64,000 nucleotides of DNA from Botryosphaeria dothidea (GCA_011503125.2 WWBZ02000016.1:372001-436000), one strand, 5' to 3'. Shown: positions 10,801-23,402, counted from the stretch's first letter. The notes: generated from the sequence alone by a model not told the origin. Translations and numbers: made by a program.

Positions 10801-12835
10801 TGGCACGCAAAAAACGAGCAGGGAGCAGCATCCACCAACACTCTCCCAAGCGAGCGATTCGCCTCGGCAATCTCCCGGCTCTCCCCAATCTCACCATCTC
10901 TCTCTCCCTCTCTCTCTCTCTCTTCCCAAATCTCGGCAGAAAACAGCCGTCCGGTCAAGCGCACCGCGCCGCGCCGCGCCGCCAAATGCCGAGCAGGCAA
11001 CCTCCCCTTCCCCCTCCACAGATATTCCCTGCCCGTTGGGACGTGCTCGGCCAGCACCGTCGCATTTTATCTCGTATTCGATAGTTGCGAGTGACCATGA
11101 TGCTTATCCCCCATCCCGGTCCAACCGTTGGCAGAGAAAGAGAGAGCGAAGTTCAGCCGTCAACAGTCTCTTCTACCGCGGCATGAATAATAACAACGTC
11201 GCTTTCTCACCAATTGCGCAGCGCCGTGCCTGGTGCCTGCCAAGCCCGCATGCATGCAATCCGTCCCCCTGGTCTACCCGTAAACGGCCAAACCGCCCGC
11301 AACCACGTGTGTGCTTTGTATCGCCTCTTTTCTTCTCGTTCTCCCTCACGCCGGAGAAAAGGCGTGTGCGCTGCTCCGCGATCTGAAACAATAGTTCCTA
11401 TCCACATCGCGGTCAGACGTTTTTTTCTTCGTCCTGCTGTTAGACGACGAAAAAAAAAAAAGCTTAAGCGGATGCGACTGCCTCTTCGGGGAGCTTAAAG
11501 CTGCGAGCTGAAACGCGCGCCGAAGGCCGACCTCAGTCTCGACGCCTCAGGCGAGAGAGGGATCTCCGTTTCGTGCCTCAGGCCAGCGTTTCCGGTGCGT
11601 TACGCGATGGCGATCGGGACGCGCGGTGGAGTTTTTTCTTTCTGAGCGGAGCTATAACGTCGAGTATTTAAGAGGCGATCAAACACTTCGCGGAAAACCG
11701 AAAGGTGGAAAGAGGTAGATTGGAGAGGATGTTTGACCAGCGCGGCGCCGTGCTCCTCCTCTGGCAGCAAGCAGCTATTTCTGGCTCCGGTGGCGTCGAG
11801 GATACGTGAAACGCTGCATGTTGGATGTTTTGGTCTTGTCAGATTCCCGCTGGAGCGGACTACTGTCTGCGCTTGCCACGACTGCGCTTGGCTTTGGCCG
11901 TGTCGCGTGTTTGTCGAGGGTTGGTTGGCCCGGCGAGCAATAAACATTAAACGTCATGCGTCACGCCAATCGCGTGGCATGACGAGATCAGGTGGAAAGG
12001 TTTAGCGTGAATATCGTCGCAGAGAGTGGGCAAGGTTTCCCGTTGCTCTCACGCCCCCGCTCGGATCTTTTCAATTCTGTTCTGTTTCTGCTTGCTCCCG
12101 TCGCTGTGACGCATAGCTATACTAGTAAGCTAATGTCTGCAGGATGGTGCATATATGTGATTATTCACTGTTGAAAAAGTGTTAAGGAAATAAGTGGTCA
12201 AAGTCAAGGACAAAATATCCTCCAAGCCTGTCAACACAAAAAGAAAGGCTCTCCGGAATGTTTGGGTGCATCTTGCGTAAATTTTGTGAATGAACACTAG
12301 TAAAATTGGGGGGTATCTCCAAGCCGTCCCAGACGCGCCTCCATAACCTATGCACGGGAAGGGAAGGATAGGGTTGGTTTGTTGCTCTTCGCTTGCGAGA
12401 TGAGTCGAAGTAACTCTGTCCGGTCCGAAGACGGGAGAGAGGAGTGGTAAATAATTTGAAGTAGTATGTAAGGACAGTAAAGTTCGGTGTGGTGATGGAA
12501 GGGCAACAGACATTAAGCATCGTATGGAGTACAGCTTTCCGGGATGTAGTGAGGTAGGCAGGTGGATCGGGGTATAGAAAACGTAACTCGTCAATGGAGA
12601 GAGAAAATAGTGCTTGATGTTTTTGAGTAGGACCTTCCCGCAAGACAGCTCAGACGACTCCAGTCCGATGCAGAAATGGTGAGACTCCAATCCGTCAAGG
12701 GTGGCGAAGAAAGGCTAATGAAAAAGGGTCGACCCTCCGCCGGGAGGACGAGAAGAAAGTGCGCGCTTCAAGCCGAATTAGGACTCCGTGGCCAGCAACA
12801 GTGCGAAGTGAAGTTTGACTTTGTATTCACCTCTG
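7879..12835. other. About 5 kb gene-poor region
   Basis: No gene is supported over almost 5 kb. ORFs on both strands overlap one another, have no domain signature and follow base composition (for example 10330-11094 plus and 12130-12690 minus). The end of this stretch (about 12.2-12.8 kb) may be 3' untranslated sequence of the minus-strand gene that ends at 12836. No terminal inverted repeats, transposase remnants or tRNA-like sequence were seen by eye. A hidden multi-exon gene or a long non-coding RNA is not excluded. Confidence 0.45.
10896..10923. repeat. CT dinucleotide microsatellite
   Basis: An almost pure CT tract inside the gene-poor region. It drives several spurious Ser/Leu-rich ORFs in this area. 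Confidence 0.8.
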
Positions 12836-13258
12836 TCACAACAGGAGGTAGCCGGCGCCGGCGACGATGGCGGCAACAGCGGCATCGATCTTGAGCGACG
12901 AGGCGGAGCCGGTCGAGGGCGAAGAAGGCGAGGCGGAGGCGGCGACACCTGCGGCCGAAGAGGTAGCCTGGATGGCGCTGCTGACGAAGCCGCCAGTGCC
13001 GACGGGAGTGGTAGAGTTGCCAGCCGAGTAGACCATGGGGGTGGTAACGGGCGTGTTGGTAGGCGTGACGGTGACGGGAGTGGGGATCAGCTCGGTGGAG
13101 GTCTCGATCTCAGTGCTGGAGTAGTGGGTCTCGGTAACGACGTGCATCACGGTGCGGGTGCTGGTGACGGTCGAGTACGAGGTGGTCTTGTCATCCTCAG
13201 CGGCGGCGAGGCCAGAGAGGAGAGCCAGAGAGGCGGCGACGAGGCTGAAGGTCTTCAT
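12836..13258 (-). CDS. Small Ser/Thr-rich secreted, probably GPI-anchored protein (140 aa)
   Basis: The longer frame opens further upstream, but the ATG at 13258 is chosen because it begins a textbook signal peptide (MKTFSLVAASLALLSGLAAA, about 20 residues). The mature part is dominated by Thr, Ser, Val and Pro (VTSTRTVMHVVTETHYSSTEIETSTE), suited to dense O-mannosylation, and has one N-glycosylation sequon (NST). The C-terminus is a Ser/Gly-rich stretch followed by a hydrophobic tail ending AAIVAGAGYLLL, the pattern of a GPI-attachment signal. Most likely a cell-wall or plasma-membrane glycoprotein; no enzymatic domain is present. The CDS is intronless. It sits alone between two ~5 kb gaps, unlike any other gene here. 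Confidence 0.82.
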   Translation of the reverse strand: MKTFSLVAASLALLSGLAAAEDDKTTSYSTVTSTRTVMHVVTETHYSSTEIETSTELIPTPVTVTPTNTPVTTPMVYSAGNSTTPVGTGGFVSSAIQATSSAAGVAASASPSSPSTGSASSLKIDAAVAAIVAGAGYLLL

Positions 13259-16200
13259 TTTTGGTTTTCTCTTGAATTTCCCGATTGGGTTGTTGGAATG
13301 CAATTGACGAGGGAGGATCCGGAAAGTTGGCGCGAGAATGCGGACGCTTGTTTGTTTGGACGCGATGCGAAGTGAATGCTGCGATGCGATGCGACGGTCG
13401 TGTGCCTCGAGAGGATGGACTGTCGGGTAATGCTCGGGGAGCGGTTGGTGATGGTTGACCGGTGGTCGTGGAGTTGTTGTTGTTGTTTGTAAGGAGTGAC
13501 TGGCGCGAGCGCTGCTCAAAGCAGAAGTTTGGTCTGAATGAGCGACTTGGCTGAGAGGCGAGAACGTGGTGAGAGAGCGACGCAACGAGCAGCGAGAAGG
13601 CGTGGTGTTGAGGGCGCGGGCAGCGTTTTAACACGCCGGCGCCGAAATTGGAGCCAAGGCCACGGCACCGACCACGACAGCAGCACGACCCGGGCGCGGC
13701 GACCGGGGGCCCCCAAGCGGCAAGGCGCGGTTGTTTAAGCTGGATCTGTGCGGTTTCATTCGCCGCTTGTCGCGCGGACTGTGGGGAGGGGCAGGCTTGG
13801 AGCGGTTCTGCCCGCCGGCGCATGCATCCCAGAGAGGGCTGATGTGCGCCGTGGGAAATTGCGCGCTGCTTCCTGGCGGCTCTTGCTCGCTGAGTGGAAG
13901 CGCACTTCGTCGCTAACACACGCCCGCGCGCGCATTGTCAAATGTCCGTCATCTTACCCGCCGGCCCATATCGCGCCCATTAATCGCCAGAGATTTGGAA
14001 ACAATATTATCGCGCGCGCTGGGCTGCCTGCCGAGGCGAAACGGCATTGCGACACAGGTCTCACGCCTGTTGCCTCAGCCATCACCGCCGTGCTACCCTC
14101 AGCTGCGCCGCCCGGGCCGCCTGCACCACGAGAAGACCGGCGGGCCGGCGGTGGGGGTGTCACATTGATTGTGTGCCCGCGAGCCGACTGTCCCAGACGG
14201 GCAGTCTGTCTCGTCGTGCTTGCCAAACGCGTGAGGGCTCTTCATTTCCCAACCCCAAGCCAGCGCCTGTCTCGCCGCCAGATCAGTCCCAATCCGCGCT
14301 GGTCTGTCTCTCTCGCCATCACGCCCGGCATCGCGCTTGCGGACACGCTGCCGGCCCCCTCGTGGCCCTCGCACTCCAACACCTCCGCCCCTTTATCCGC
14401 GAGTGGGACCTCACGGCAATCGTCAGCGTCTTGGCAGCCACCGTGCCAGCATCCGCGCCTAATCCAACGCGGGCGGTGAGGGCAACGCGAGAGGAAAACT
14501 GCGCAGCGGCCACCGGATGGGGGCGAAAGATGGACAATGAGTGGTCCCCTTCTCCAGCTCTCCGGCCCACGCGCGCCCACCCCAACGCCCAATTGACCGA
14601 GCGAATGCCCGCGCTGCCTCTGCCCGTTCCTGTGATATCAGCCTACCAGTCCGTGTGCCGGCGCCTCCCCTATTTCCCTTCCCGCGGCGCGGGGCAGAGA
14701 GGACGAAGCGTCGTCAAGAAATGACACGAGTGGCTTGACGCCAGACTTCGTGAGCACTGTAGCCAATTTTTGCTTCTCCGCAATCGCTCCCATCCAGCAA
14801 GGTGAGACATGGCTGCGGCTTGCGATCCGTCTACATACCCTTTCGGAGATCCCCCACAAGCCGCAAAATCCTACTTCGCGCTGCGGTGGTGGGTGTGTTC
14901 GCGGTGCCACCGCATGCAGGTACGCCAGCCTGGCCGTACATCCTGCACATCTTGCATATCACGCATGTCCTTTCTCTCCTTGCATTTTTCAGATGATCCG
15001 TTCTAGAAGAGCCGCGAGAAAAAGGGGCAGGCGGTCGGGCTGCGGCTGCAGATTCGCCATGCTCGTACCTGATGGGCACGCGCGAATCCTGCCTCGACCA
15101 GTCACACCGCCTGCACTAGACATCCTGCACACTCCCATATGATGAGCGAAGAGCAGCAGGATTTGCAAATTGCGCACTCTGTTCATCACTGCAATGCGCA
15201 ACTCATTTGGCGCGCCGAACAGACCACCGGCGCTCGTCAACAGAACAGTCCAGAGCCGAGGATCCCACGAGAGAAAGCTTTTCCTTCCTCTTCTCTCTTT
15301 TCTTCCTATGGCGTCGGTGGGGACCGATAACGATGATCTCTATTCGCGCCTTGTTTATCCCTTCCACAAACGAACAGTAGTGTAGTCGTCGGACGTTAGG
15401 TGGCTCCCCGGCGTTATCCCAGCACTTCCACCGAATCACCGTTTGGTCCCGCAAGTCGAACCGACTGGTGCCAACGTCGGTTTCTCCGCGCGCAATCTTT
15501 TGTTCTTCTCTAATCTTTCCCATTTCCTCTTTGGCCTGATGGATTCTCGGCGAAAAAGAATTTCCGCAAGGCCTCCCGCCGTCCCCTCCGGCTTTCTCAG
15601 GCGGGGACGAGATTGATGATAAGGACGTAGCACAGCGCCGACGCACGCCAAACCCAAAGCTGACGCTCAGCTCGTAGCACAGAGCATGCCAGGCCAGCGA
15701 CAGATACGAAGGATGAAGGAAGGCAGAACCAACACGTCAACGTGGTCTCACCGTATATGCACGGCGACCCGAGCCGTGCCGGTCCGGCGCAGTGGAGAAG
15801 GAAAAAAGGATTTCTTGCTTAGGGCTGATGACGAGATATCAGCTGCCACATGACTGGCCGTATGCTCCATGTAACTGGAGGTAGGTACCATGCAGGAACG
15901 ACGCGCACAGATAGGTGAGACCGGCGGGAAATACGAGCAGCCGTGCCCTCCTCCAACGCGCAGAGGAAGCGTGACAGGCTGGGAGATATAGATCGGGGAT
16001 TTCCCAGCCGTCAGTATGACGTTTCGTTGAATGGCGGGTCCAAACCATGCATGCCAGGTACAGTGCACGTACTCTCACAATGTCATCTCGGGCATGCCAG
16101 CGGCGTTGACGCGCCCGCCAAAGCGAAAGAAGAGTACTGGGGACAGAGGAACGCGGCCAGCATTAGACCGATAAGTCGACGTGGCACGAGGTCAACCCCA

Positions 16201-18327
16201 ACCGCAGTAGGCACTGAGGGTATCGTTCGCGTAGAACGAGCCGGTCGACTGCGATGAACCCTGTCGACTACACGTCCTCGTTCTCGTCCAGCACATGCAG
16301 CTGCGGGAGGCGGGCTTCCGTGAGACGGGTAGCACGACCGCGCCGCCGCTATATTGCTGCGCTTTGGTGGCGTGACAATGAAATCTTCGCGCGTGATGTC
16401 TATGTCTGATGCGGCAGTCAGGCGGGGAGAGGAAGAAACGGGGCAAAGAGAGCGGAAAGAGCCAGTAAGGGTGAGCCAGCTTAACTCAGGAAGAGGGCAA
16501 GTGTAAAGATATAATGGGCTTTTTTCTCTGAGGGTTGCGCCTTCCGTCCACTTATTTCATTTCTTTGGTATCTATTCCGGGCCGTCCATGTTCTTAGTCC
16601 ATATAAAAGGAGGTGGTTTATAACCCGAATTGGGACGAGGGAACCACGAAGGGACTAGTCGACTGGAGGTCCTCTCAGGTATAAAATCTCGAACAAATCC
16701 AATACAAAGCCCAGAAGCCAGCATGGAACAAGCACAGCATCACAAGCAGAATTGACACACCTACAGAGGCCTCTGAACTGAAGAAAGAAACACGACTTCC
16801 ACAGCATATCAGCCCAGGATATCAGCCAGAGAGAGAACACACTGCACAGTTCGATACTCTCAATTCTCGATTCCGCCTGGACGACTACCCACTCTCCTTC
16901 TAACATCTCCCGCCTTCCGTCTCCTCTCGCTCGCCCTCCCTGGTATTAACTCTCTTGTAAGTAGTAATACACACAGAAGCGAAGACGTATATCAGTAGGG
17001 TGTACCCGTTCTCCGGCAGCCAAAACCGCCAATCTGCCAATCAAATTCCCATCCCGGTCCTCAACCGTAACGGAGAAGAAAAGAAACTCAACGTGATGGT
17101 ATGGAGGTAGTTGCAACGAACAAGAACGAAGCAAAGCGAGGTGAAGGACAAATATGAGGCATCGACGAGGTTGAAGAGAGGCAGGGGAAGGGAAAAAAAG
17201 TAGCAAGACGAAAGCGAAAGATGATTATGGTAAACCCAAAATCAGCATCATTGACAAACGCTCGGAACAGCAGCGAAAGAACAGTCCATGAGAGAGGTAT
17301 CCCCGGCCGGTCTAAAGAAAACAGAATCAAAAAAAAAAAAACGAACGAGAAAAATTGCTCCACAGCTCCGCATTCAATGACCGCGACGTATAAAGTAAAG
17401 GGAACAAAAAAAGCAGAACCCACCATGAACGCGCCGCCATCATCCCCTTAAAGTATGCTGCGCCGCCGGCAAAAAAAAGACAGTAAAAAAAGACCACTAA
17501 TTACTCCTCTCTCCATGTTCCCATGCATACCATCAGCCGACACCCTACAACCAGTACATCCATACCGATTCACCATCACCACCAAAAACGTACGCTTCTT
17601 CCCCAGGCTGAAGTGGGTCGTCCCCTCCACCGACTCGCCGGAAACGCACGTCCACCCTACCAAAGCACTCCCAACCCAATACAAATAGCGGCAGTCGCGC
17701 GACCCGGAGAACGACCGTGCTCAGGAACCCAGCGGGATGATCCTTTCTCTTCGACCCCGATCATCTTTTGCACAAACCTCCCCCCCCATCTCCTCATTCT
17801 TATCCCCCCTAAACGTCAAGCCTCATCCCACCAGATTCTTTTTTTTATAATATCCGCACATACCCCCGTCGCCCCCTCTCCTCTCTCCTTCTCCGCAATC
17901 ATGCAAAAATATATCCCTCTTGTCGCTCATCGCCCCAAAAATATCACGTCGTCGATCGTCCGATCCTGAGAGGAAGAGAGAAGAAAGCCCGGTCCATGGA
18001 AGGTGCGTAGGTAGGCTGACCCCTGACAAATCCTGGAAGGGGACATCGTAGAGGAGAGGAGTCAGGTAGGTCGGTAGGTCGGTAAGGTCGTCAAACGAGT
18101 TGCCGTAAATAGCAGGATCAAGGAACGGGGGTCGAGCAGAGAGGGAGAGGTAGAGACACGGAGAGACCGATAAAAGCCGGGATGTCGAGTCGGAGAACAG
18201 TTCTTGGCCGAGTTCCCCCCTCCATTTCCCTCCCCCCACCACACCCCCTTCGCGGTAGAACAAACGTACGTCACGCCCGCACACACACCAAAAAAAGAAC
18301 AACCTCGATCTTTTTCTTCTTTTCCCC
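13259..18327. other. About 5 kb gene-poor region
   Basis: Upstream of the GPI-type gene and downstream of TCO89, both on the minus strand. It probably holds the 5' leader and promoter of the former (pyrimidine- and CAA-rich near 13.3-13.5 kb) and the 3' UTR of the latter (about 17.4-18.3 kb). The ORFs in between (such as 13748-14479 and 14047-14724, plus) overlap heavily in several frames and are low-complexity Arg/Ala/Pro-rich, so they are not called. Short A-runs occur near 17.3 and 17.5 kb. Nothing else is identified. Confidence 0.45.
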
Positions 18328-19474
18328 TCACTCCCCTTCCGCCATCTCATTCCTCTCCCAAATCCTCCGGCATATCTCCTCAATTTCATCCCTCTCCGCC
18401 GCCGCCCTGTCCTGCGCCGAATCGCCTCCGCGGCCAGGCAGGTCGAAGCTGACGCGCGCCCGCCGCGCCGCCGCGACGGCCTCGGTCACGCTGGTCGGCG
18501 TGCCGCGCTCGCGATCCATGCCCTCGCCAGCGCTCGACGCCCTGAGGCTGTGCTGCCTGACGAGCCCGCTCACGCCGCCATCGGGGCCCGGCCCCGCATT
18601 CGTGCTGGGCCGCTGGTGCGCCGACTTGACCGCCACGGCGTTGCGGTTCTTGCGCGGGCTGGACGGCATCTCGGCGAGGCGCACGATGGCGTCGGCGACG
18701 GGGTTGCGGAAGCGGCGCACGACCTTGTACTCGGACGCGGCCTCGTCGAAGCGGCGCAGCAGCTCGCGGTCGACGACGACCTCGCCCGACGGCGTGTACG
18801 TCACGCCGGCCGGGTAGAGCTGCGACGTCGAGTGGCCGTTGCGCGGCAGGTATTCCTTTTGCTGCGGCTCGATGTTGGAGCTGGCGCGCTGCAGCCAGAG
18901 TTTCTGTTGGGTGCGGGACGGATGCAGGTCGGTGGGCGTGGCGGTGCCGGACGAGACGCGGCGGCGGTGCGAGGACGCTTGTTCTCTGTCGGCCATGTTG
19001 GGGGCGGATTTGTTGCGCTTGCCGGGCGTGAGCTCGCCGCCGGAACCCTTGGGATGGTGCGGTAATATGCTGCTGTCCCGAGGTGTGCCAGATGATCCAT
19101 CGCCGTCAATGAAGCGTGAGACGGCTTCTTTGTTGCCGCCTGGTGTATCTATCATGGTAGACCCTGTCGAGTGGCTGAGCGAGCGGGCGTCGTGGGAATC
19201 GGAGACGACGGTGGCGGAGACGTCCGAGACCTGAGGCCTCAAATTTGAGGTGCTGCGCTGAAGGATTCGTGAGGTGATCATGTCGGCATCGGGGAGGTTG
19301 GGCTGGTGGTATGAGCTCGCTCCGTTTATCTGATTGCTGCTGTATGTCACCCGATCGGCATCCCGACGGCTGCGGGGGGAGGCTGGTTGGGATGTCGGAC
19401 GCGAGGCGGGCTGCGAGCGGGCCTTGGGCTTGGGAGCATCGGTTTCTGTAGACTCGGAGGTGTCGTTGTCGCTG

Positions 19475-19509
<35 letters not shown>

Positions 19510-20214
19510 TTGCTGTTGTTGCTGGATGAAGGCCTGCTTGTGCGGCTCGAGGATGACCGAGTTCTGGCGGGTGTTGGAGCGTGTGGTGGCGGGCGACTGG
19601 GAAGCGCTTTCCTCGGTCCACTCATTGTCGTCGTCGTCGCCGTCGTCGTCATCGCCCAGGTCGAAGCGGACGGCGGGGTGGTCGTGCTCGGGCGAGGCCT
19701 GACGGCTGCGCTGCTTCTGGGCACGCTTCAATGCGTCGAGGTCGGTGCTGCCGCGGTGCTTGTGCATGCTCTTGGTGGACATCTGGCGCGGCAGATGGCC
19801 GCTGGAGTGGTTTTTCCTCAGCACGGCATGCGAGGTGTTGCGCGGGACGACGGCAGCGGACTGATTGCGCTTTAAGCCAGGGCGGGCGGGCGCTTGCTCC
19901 GCTGGCGCCGGGGTGGAGCTACCCGAGAGCGTACGCTGGTGGTGTCTGGTATGCTGGCTGGCATCGCCCGTGTTGGGGCGCTGGGCGGCGGCCTTGTTCA
20001 GGTTCTTGCCAAAGGACGGGTTGCGCGGGCCCACGCGGCCGTGGCCAACGACATGGCGCTGGGCCTTGTGCTGCTGCTTGGGATGCTGCTGCTGCTGCTG
20101 CTGCGAGGCGTGGTTCTGGCTGTCGGACGGCGATTGGGAGACGTGCGACGACTGCGACGACAGGTTGCGCCTGGGGCCTGCAGGGCGCCTCGGCTGCTGG
20201 TCCGGCGACGGCAT
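18328..20214 (-). CDS. TCO89: TORC1 subunit TCO89-like protein
   Basis: An intronless 628-aa protein that is almost entirely disordered and rich in Ser, Gln, Pro and Arg. It carries the block characteristic of fungal TCO89 proteins, QQKLWLQRASSNIEP at about residues 437-451, followed by a conserved C-terminal region with a predicted helix (VVVDRELLRRFDEAASEYKVVRRFRNPVADAI). It ends in an acidic helix, DEIEEICRRIWERNEMAEGE. TCO89 is a fungus-specific component of target-of-rapamycin complex 1 on the vacuolar membrane, needed for nutrient and stress signalling and for rapamycin tolerance. A 17-residue glutamine run (about 231-247) and an acidic DDDDGDDDD run precede it. Many SP/TP sites suggest phosphorylation. 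The family call rests on the conserved block; the rest aligns poorly in any species. Confidence 0.8.
19474..19524 (-). repeat. CAG/CAA trinucleotide tract (polyglutamine)
   Basis: Seventeen consecutive Gln codons in the TCO89-like gene, a mixture of CAG and CAA read on the minus strand. Such tracts vary in length between strains. A shorter tract of CAG codons lies near 20090-20105 in the same gene. Confidence 0.9.
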
Positions 20215-21271
20215 TCTTGCTTTTGCTCTCGCAGACTGCGGCTAAAGGACTCGCTGACGCGCACCCTTGGGCGATGGCGTCGGGGCGACGAGTGGAGGCA
20301 AAGGGAGGCGGAGGCGGGCGGACAGGCTCTGATGGAGCTGGTTTGCGGGGGGCTGCGCGCTCGTCGACACGGGCCCGGGGCTGGAGCTGCTTCTGATGGC
20401 GGCGCAGCTGGCCATACGCGTCAATTGGTGAGAGGGAGAGGGGCCGCCGAGGCCTGGCACGCGAGTGGTGGACGAGGTTCGCTGGCAGCCGGACGTGCAG
20501 GCGGTCAGCGAAGTCAGAGTGAGAGCTGAGCTGTTGCCGGTGCCGTCATTGGACCGTCGCCAGCCCCGACGACGACTACAAATCTCTCTCGTCGACCTCT
20601 ATCACCCTCCTCAACGAGCGAGCGAGCCCGTCCGACACTTCCCGCCGCCGCCCTCAGCGCGCCCGCTCCCGCATTTAGCCTCGCGCGCATGAATGGCGCG
20701 CGCGTCGGGACACTGCAGATTGTGCGGGCCCGCGCTGCAGTCAGCCTGCCGCCCCTCCGCACCCCGGCCACAATCGTCAGACCAGACCTCATAGCTTCCG
20801 ACATGGCAACTTATTTGATTCCCTGCTGCCCGCTACAAACCCTTCTTCTATCTTCTGCATCTGCCAAAGCTAGCCGTATCCTCCCTGCTGTCTCATATGC
20901 CGCCGCCCAGAGCAATAGCGCAACAAATAGCAGAGGTGCAGTACTGTATCCTTTGTCTCTCCTCATCTTCCCGTCACATGTGATTGCTCGGGTGCCAAAT
21001 GCCGTCCATACCGAACCAGAAAATTCCACCCAGAAGAGGCCGAAGCCATGTAACATGTGCATTAGTGGCCCAGAGACCTGCATGTCCGTTAGACCGCCCA
21101 CGCGACCTGCGCCGCGAGTCTGGTATTTGTGTCCAGCAATCGACCAGCAAAGTCCGCTCCTGTGTCTATCCGTTTCCGCCATGGCCTCGTGAAACCTGCA
21201 TAATCTTGCGCTCCGCATTTGGTCTTATTCGTCATTTTCTCTGCAGCCGTCCTTCGTCTCTTCACCGGTCC
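20215..21271. other. Intergenic, promoter side of TCO89-like gene
   Basis: A GC-rich proximal part (20.2-20.7 kb) upstream of the TCO89-like ATG, then ordinary sequence that probably includes the 3' UTR of the next minus-strand gene. ORFs at 20689-21192 (plus) and 20811-21218 (minus) overlap antisense to each other and show no domain. Confidence 0.45.
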
Positions 21272-22504
21272 TTAGTATGGCATCGCACAACTCGTGTCGC
21301 TCTCCATGTGGGGTCTGGTTTGGCGGACCGGAACCTCGATGCGGCTTGCGATCTTCTTCCACGCCTTGCTCACCGGGCTGACTTCCGTCGCCGAATTGTT
21401 CTCCTCTGTCGTGTCTCCCTCATTTGTGGAGGCGCAGTCGTTCTCGACGTTCCTCTCCGCCGTACGCTTTTCCTTTGATTTCTTCTCAAGGCTGGCTCCC
21501 TTCTTTGCATTGGTAATCTCAGCCGGGTCTGTGTGTCCCTCGATCGGTGCGATATCTTCCTCCGTCTTGTCTACCGTGGCTTTTTTCGCACCTGCATCGG
21601 GCCGCCGCATGCCGTCAATGCAACCGAACGAGGACCATGACGAATCCGAGGAGTCAGTGCTGTAGAGGCGGCGATGCAAGCCATTGAGAACCGATCGATA
21701 CGTTGGAGGAGTGCTAGGGGCAGCAAGAACACGCTGAGAGCCGTCAGAGTGGCGAAGTGCACGGCGACGGCTGGAAGTAGACCAGCGGCGATCACGAATG
21801 ACCTGTTCCTCCTCGTTGGACTCCGTGGCCTGAGAAATGGATCGAGAACGCGGAGTGAGGGCCTGGGCAGAGGGTGACTTGAACCAGTTGACAAGGTCGG
21901 ACGGCGTCCTCGCAAGCCTCTTGCCGAACGACGACGAGAACGATGAACTCTTCATGCGCCGTAGCGGTTCTTCGTCAGTCTCCATCTTGCTGTTTTGGAC
22001 TTCGCAGGGCGGTTCGAAGGAGGGCCACTCTCCAGAGCGTGGCTTCTCTGACCAGCGTCGTGAGCTGGGAGCAGATGGGTCAAGCGGAGAGCTGGGCGTC
22101 ATGCCGTACATTGCCTGCGCCTGAAGCGAATCCTCCACCCAGGCCTCGACATCCTTCAAGCGCATGGTTGAGGGCTTGACAGTGGCGTCCAGGTAGGCTT
22201 GTGCGCCTTGAAGAGCACCGGATGTAGGTCTGGCTGGTCGCGATGGATTGCTACGCCTCTTGAGGGCGATGATGTCACAGGCCGGGTGAGGCTCAGCACC
22301 GTTTCGAGGAGGGCATGCGTCTTGCTCGCCGTAACGTCTGTCGTGAGACTGGAAGATGAGACCGAAGGTTGCTTCAAGCGACTGCTCAGGGTGAGCGAGG
22401 GCTGAGCGGACAGGCTGAGCTGGAGCTTCCTCAGGACTGCCGGTGCCTGGAGGCGGCGGAGGCGGACGCGGCGGCGGCGAGGCGCTGAAGCGGACGGCGG
22501 GCAT
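21272..22504 (-). CDS. Uncharacterised disordered fungal protein (410 aa)
   Basis: An intronless frame. The ATG at 22504 is preferred over the upstream one at 22669 because the protein from it (MPAVRFSASPPPRPPPPPP) starts in a typical fungal disordered style, while the extra 55 residues look like translated leader. No recognised domain. Visible features are a polyproline run, a short predicted helical segment (LKDVEAWVEDSLQAQAMYGM) that could be a binding motif, a Ser-rich block SSSFSSSFGKRLARTPSDLVNWFKSP, and a charged Lys/Glu-rich C-terminal third. Many RxxS and SP sites suggest a kinase substrate. Function unknown. Confidence 0.68.
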   Translation of the reverse strand: MPAVRFSASPPPRPPPPPPGTGSPEEAPAQPVRSALAHPEQSLEATFGLIFQSHDRRYGEQDACPPRNGAEPHPACDIIALKRRSNPSRPARPTSGALQGAQAYLDATVKPSTMRLKDVEAWVEDSLQAQAMYGMTPSSPLDPSAPSSRRWSEKPRSGEWPSFEPPCEVQNSKMETDEEPLRRMKSSSFSSSFGKRLARTPSDLVNWFKSPSAQALTPRSRSISQATESNEEEQVIRDRRWSTSSRRRALRHSDGSQRVLAAPSTPPTYRSVLNGLHRRLYSTDSSDSSWSSFGCIDGMRRPDAGAKKATVDKTEEDIAPIEGHTDPAEITNAKKGASLEKKSKEKRTAERNVENDCASTNEGDTTEENNSATEVSPVSKAWKKIASRIEVPVRQTRPHMESDTSCAMPY

Positions 22505-23402
22505 GATGAGCGGTAGATGGGGAAACGACGCTGGAAAGCAGAAGTGGGTGCCTGTCAGTGTCGCATGACAGCGTGGTTGTTGTATGGTTCGGCCGAAGCG
22601 GAGTTTGCTGATGATGTTGGAGTTTGAGGAAGGAACCTCGATGGCGACTGCAAAAACGGACATCGACACGCGACGATAATCTGTCCACGCGACGTAACGC
22701 CGCCGAAAGGGAAAGTTGCACGAGCTGCGGATGAGGGAGGAACGGGATCAGCGAGGGGACCGCCGCACGCACAACACGACACCTTCACCGCCGTAAGCTC
22801 ACGCTGGACATATTTGGGTAAATGGCGCCTTTCGTCCTCCTCTCACCCTTGCTCCCTCACTTCAGCAAACTTCACTAATGACAGCGCAAGCACAAGTGTT
22901 GCGCCTTGCCGCAAGCCTCCACCAACGCCACTCAAATTGTTTCCACCTCTGTAACACATCCGAAAATAGCCTACCATTCTCAGCATGCGCTCCGCCCACG
23001 TCACTCTTCGCGGGGCAAAAGGGATCAACTATATTAATGAGCCACTTCCACTAGTTGTGGATAGATTTGGATTGCTCACTGGCTTGGAAGTAACCGAATT
23101 CTCCCTTCGTTCTTTGAATCAGCTCAGTGGCGCAACGCTTTACCTTTGCTTCACTAAAACGTATTCACAGTGTCATGAGAAGGTATGTTCATTTGTATTT
23201 TGCTTGAGGACCACGAGGTTTCCAGGCCTGAACAACACCCTCATATGGTTTATTTCTGAATCACCCCCTTAACCAACCTTCCACGTCGGTGCCTCTCATC
23301 GAAATCGTGCAGGATATTCCATTGTGCTATGATGGCCTATATACTTAAATGTAGATCTCATTCCTAGACCGGCATCACAACAAGTTCAAATTTCCGTACC
23401 AA
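22505..23402. other. Intergenic, divergent promoter region
   Basis: Lies between the minus-strand gene starting at 22504 and the plus-strand gene starting at 23403. An ORF at 22985-23272 has no recognisable content. Nothing else is supported. Confidence 0.45.

Noticed and set aside
10330..11094. A 254-codon plus-strand frame
   Set aside because: Overlaps several other frames and contains the CT microsatellite; no domain.
12130..12690. A 186-codon minus-strand frame
   Set aside because: No domain, atypical composition, and it fits the 3' UTR position of the GPI-type gene.
19581..20396. Long plus-strand frames with Ala/Arg/Gly bias
   Set aside because: Antisense to the TCO89-like gene and driven by its CAG repeats.
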